Both the position numbers and the translations under genes were made by a program. From UBA668 sp031366885 (GTDB lineage: Bacteria; Actinomycetota; Acidimicrobiia; Acidimicrobiales; Ilumatobacteraceae), in contig JANLPB010000295.1 in NCBI GenBank assembly GCA_031366885.1, forward strand, positions 1-6,150: a stretch of 6,150 nt of DNA, read 5' to 3'. Below the pieces are notes generated by a model. That model saw only the letters and a program-made list of their open reading frames with translations. It was not told the DNA's origin and searched no databases. Shown here piece by piece: positions 4,702 through 6,150 of this stretch (the stretch's first letter is position 1; every line of letters starts with the position of its first letter).

Positions 4702-6150
4702 CCACCAACAGCTGCGGCGACGCGTTCTCGCCGTAGCTGCGCTCCTCACCGCCTTGACCTTTGGCGCAGGTTCCGCACCGGCGGCGACCGCCGATGGCTA
4801 TCAGCGCATCTCTGGTGAGGGCTCGTCATGGGCGGCCAACGCGATCGATGCCATGCGCGTCAACGTTCGCCAGTTCGGCAACACTGTCGACTACAACCCC
4901 AGCGGTTCCACAGCTGGCCGTAAGAACTTCTTGAACGGCACTGTCGACTTCGCTGCGTCTGACATCCCGTTCCAGTTCGGACCTGAAGACGGCTCGGCAC
5001 CGGAGAACCCGGCCCCCGGAAGCTACGCGTACATTCCGGTCGTCGCGGGTGGCACGGCGTTCATGTACAACCTGCAGATCAACGGCAAGCGGGTGACCAA
5101 CCTGCGGCTGTCGGGCGAAAACGTCACCAAGATCTTCACGGGCGTGATCACGACGTGGAACGACCCTGCGATTCAGGCTGACAACCCCGGCCTGGTGATG
5201 CCAGCGCGTACAGTAGTGCCAGTGGTGCGATCCGACGGGTCGGGTTCGAGCGCACAGTTCACCAAGTGGATGATTGCCTTACACGGCAATCTGTGGGACG
5301 ACTACTGCAAGAAGTCGGGCCGCGCCCCGGCCTGCGGCTCCACGTCGTTCTACCCAACGATCGGCGGCATGATCTCGCAGTCGGGTGACCAGGGTGTGGC
5401 CGGCTACGTCAGCCAGGGGTTTGCCGAAGGTGCCATCGGCTACGTCAACTACTCGTACGCATTGGGCTCCCAGTTTCCGGTTGCCAAGGTGCTCAATGCA
5501 GCGGGCTTCTACACCGAACCGACGCCGGAGAACGTCGCGGTCTCGCTCCTGAAGGCTCAGATCAACACCAACGAGGCCGACCCCACCGTGTTTCTCACGC
5601 AGCAGCTGGAGGGCGTCTACTCGGACAGCGACCCACGGAGCTATCAGCTGTCGTCGTACTCGTACCTCATCGTCCCGACGAAGGTGGGCGGGCAGTTCAA
5701 CGAGGACAAGGGCAAGTCACTTGGAGCGTTCGCCTACTACGCGATGTGCCAGGCGCAGCAGCAATCAGCATCGTTGGGCTACTCGCCCATGCCAATCAAC
5801 TTGGTACAGGCCAGCTTCGACCAGATTCGAAAGATCCCCGGCGTGGTGGTGCAAGACATCGACATCACGACGTGCAAGAACCCCACATTTGCCGCCGACG
5901 GTTCGAATTTGTTGGCGGACAACGCACCTCGTCCGTTGGCGTGCGACCAGCAGGGCGCGACGCAATGCCCGAACGGCACCGGCGGACTGTCCAACGTGCC
6001 AACTGCGGTCGCTTCCGCCGCCTCGCCCACCGCTGCCACGGTTCCCGCAGCTGGCGGCGGAGCCGCGACTGGTGGAGGAGCCGTAGCGGGCGGCGGCGCA
6101 GCGACTGGTGGAGGAGTGGTGGCGGGCGGCGGCGCTGCCACTGGCGGGGG
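4694..6150 (+). CDS. pstS: Phosphate-binding protein PstS (partial, 3' end beyond window)
   Basis: This extracytoplasmic receptor captures inorganic phosphate and delivers it to PstC/PstA. The GTG start overlaps the pstA stop by 8 bp; 485 codons are open to the window edge. Residues 1-33 form a Sec-type signal peptide (RRR at 8-10, hydrophobic 11-26, cleavage likely after APA-30 or ATA-33). There is no lipobox cysteine. Family motifs follow: ISGEGSSW (39-46), NPSGSTAGR, VDFAASDIPF (84-93, D90 a likely ligand), VVRSDGSGSS (177-186, the Arg/Ser/Gly phosphate-binding loop), GAIGYVNYSYA and SSYSYLIVPT. The binding domain ends near 395. Six cysteines (205, 214, 352, 394, 417, 425) could form disulfides. 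From ~450 the chain becomes a Gly/Ala/Thr/Val tail of 12-residue repeats, making it longer than typical PstS. The tail may lead to a membrane or wall anchor outside the window. Confidence 0.95.
   Translation, partial: MLDHQQLRRRVLAVAALLTALTFGAGSAPAATADGYQRISGEGSSWAANAIDAMRVNVRQFGNTVDYNPSGSTAGRKNFLNGTVDFAASDIPFQFGPEDGSAPENPAPGSYAYIPVVAGGTAFMYNLQINGKRVTNLRLSGENVTKIFTGVITTWNDPAIQADNPGLVMPARTVVPVVRSDGSGSSAQFTKWMIALHGNLWDDYCKKSGRAPACGSTSFYPTIGGMISQSGDQGVAGYVSQGFAEGAIGYVNYSYALGSQFPVAKVLNAAGFYTEPTPENVAVSLLKAQINTNEADPTVFLTQQLEGVYSDSDPRSYQLSSYSYLIVPTKVGGQFNEDKGKSLGAFAYYAMCQAQQQSASLGYSPMPINLVQASFDQIRKIPGVVVQDIDITTCKNPTFAADGSNLLADNAPRPLACDQQGATQCPNGTGGLSNVPTAVASAASPTAATVPAAGGGAATGGGAVAGGGAATGGGVVAGGGAATGG
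6053..6150 (+). repeat. 36-bp tandem repeat encoding a Gly-rich PstS tail
   Basis: Two full 36-bp units (6053-6088 and 6089-6124) and a partial third (6125-6150, cut by the window edge) encode GGGAATGGGAVA, GGGAATGGGVVA and GGGAATGG. Units differ mainly at third positions plus one Ala/Val exchange. The array stays in frame and probably forms a flexible spacer. Copy number beyond the window is unknown. Confidence 0.9.

Noticed and set aside
5779..6141. Minus-strand ORF with an APPPA/TPPPV proline-rich start
   Set aside because: It is the antisense reading of the Gly-rich repeats of PstS, whose + strand frame carries continuous family homology.

Overview
This is a GC-rich, densely coding window with every supported gene on the + strand. 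High third-position GC, GTG starts, stop/start overlaps and an apparently leaderless transcript suggest a high-GC actinobacterium. A member of the Acidimicrobiia or a relative is my guess, but nothing here fixes the lineage. No mobile element, tRNA, rRNA or CRISPR array was seen.

Layout: (1) Bases 1-238 are the 3' end of a type I methionine aminopeptidase gene. (2) Bases 239-363 are the only intergenic region. It holds five consecutive 11-bp direct repeats (289-343), each with an invariant CA at positions 4-5. These resemble the tandem boxes bound by PhoB/PhoP-type response regulators. A TANNNT -10 element (349-354) lies just downstream, about 10 nt before an ATG that lacks a Shine-Dalgarno sequence. 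(3) Bases 364-2391 hold three tightly packed unrecognised ORFs. The first encodes a 265-residue helical protein ending in one transmembrane segment. The second encodes a ~110-residue alanine/glutamate/arginine-rich helical protein. The third encodes a 299-residue helical protein with an (EPVV)n linker and a C-terminal membrane anchor. The second and third ORFs together carry three diverged copies of one ~70-residue helical repeat, in two reading frames, so they may be one split gene. (4) Bases 2396-6150 hold pstC, pstA and pstS, the two permeases and the substrate-binding protein of the high-affinity phosphate ABC transporter. pstS runs off the window within a glycine-rich repeat tail. The ATPase gene pstB and phoU are not in the window.

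Gene junctions from 364 onward overlap or are separated by only a few bases (4 bp between the third ORF and pstC, ATGA at pstC/pstA, 8-bp overlap at pstA/pstS). The simplest reading is one phosphate-starvation operon driven from the promoter at 289-354: Pho-type promoter, two or three membrane-anchored coiled-coil-like proteins, then PstC, PstA and PstS. The unrecognised membrane-anchored proteins sharing this transcript with Pst are the best candidate here for an undescribed system. Their function cannot be read from the sequence.
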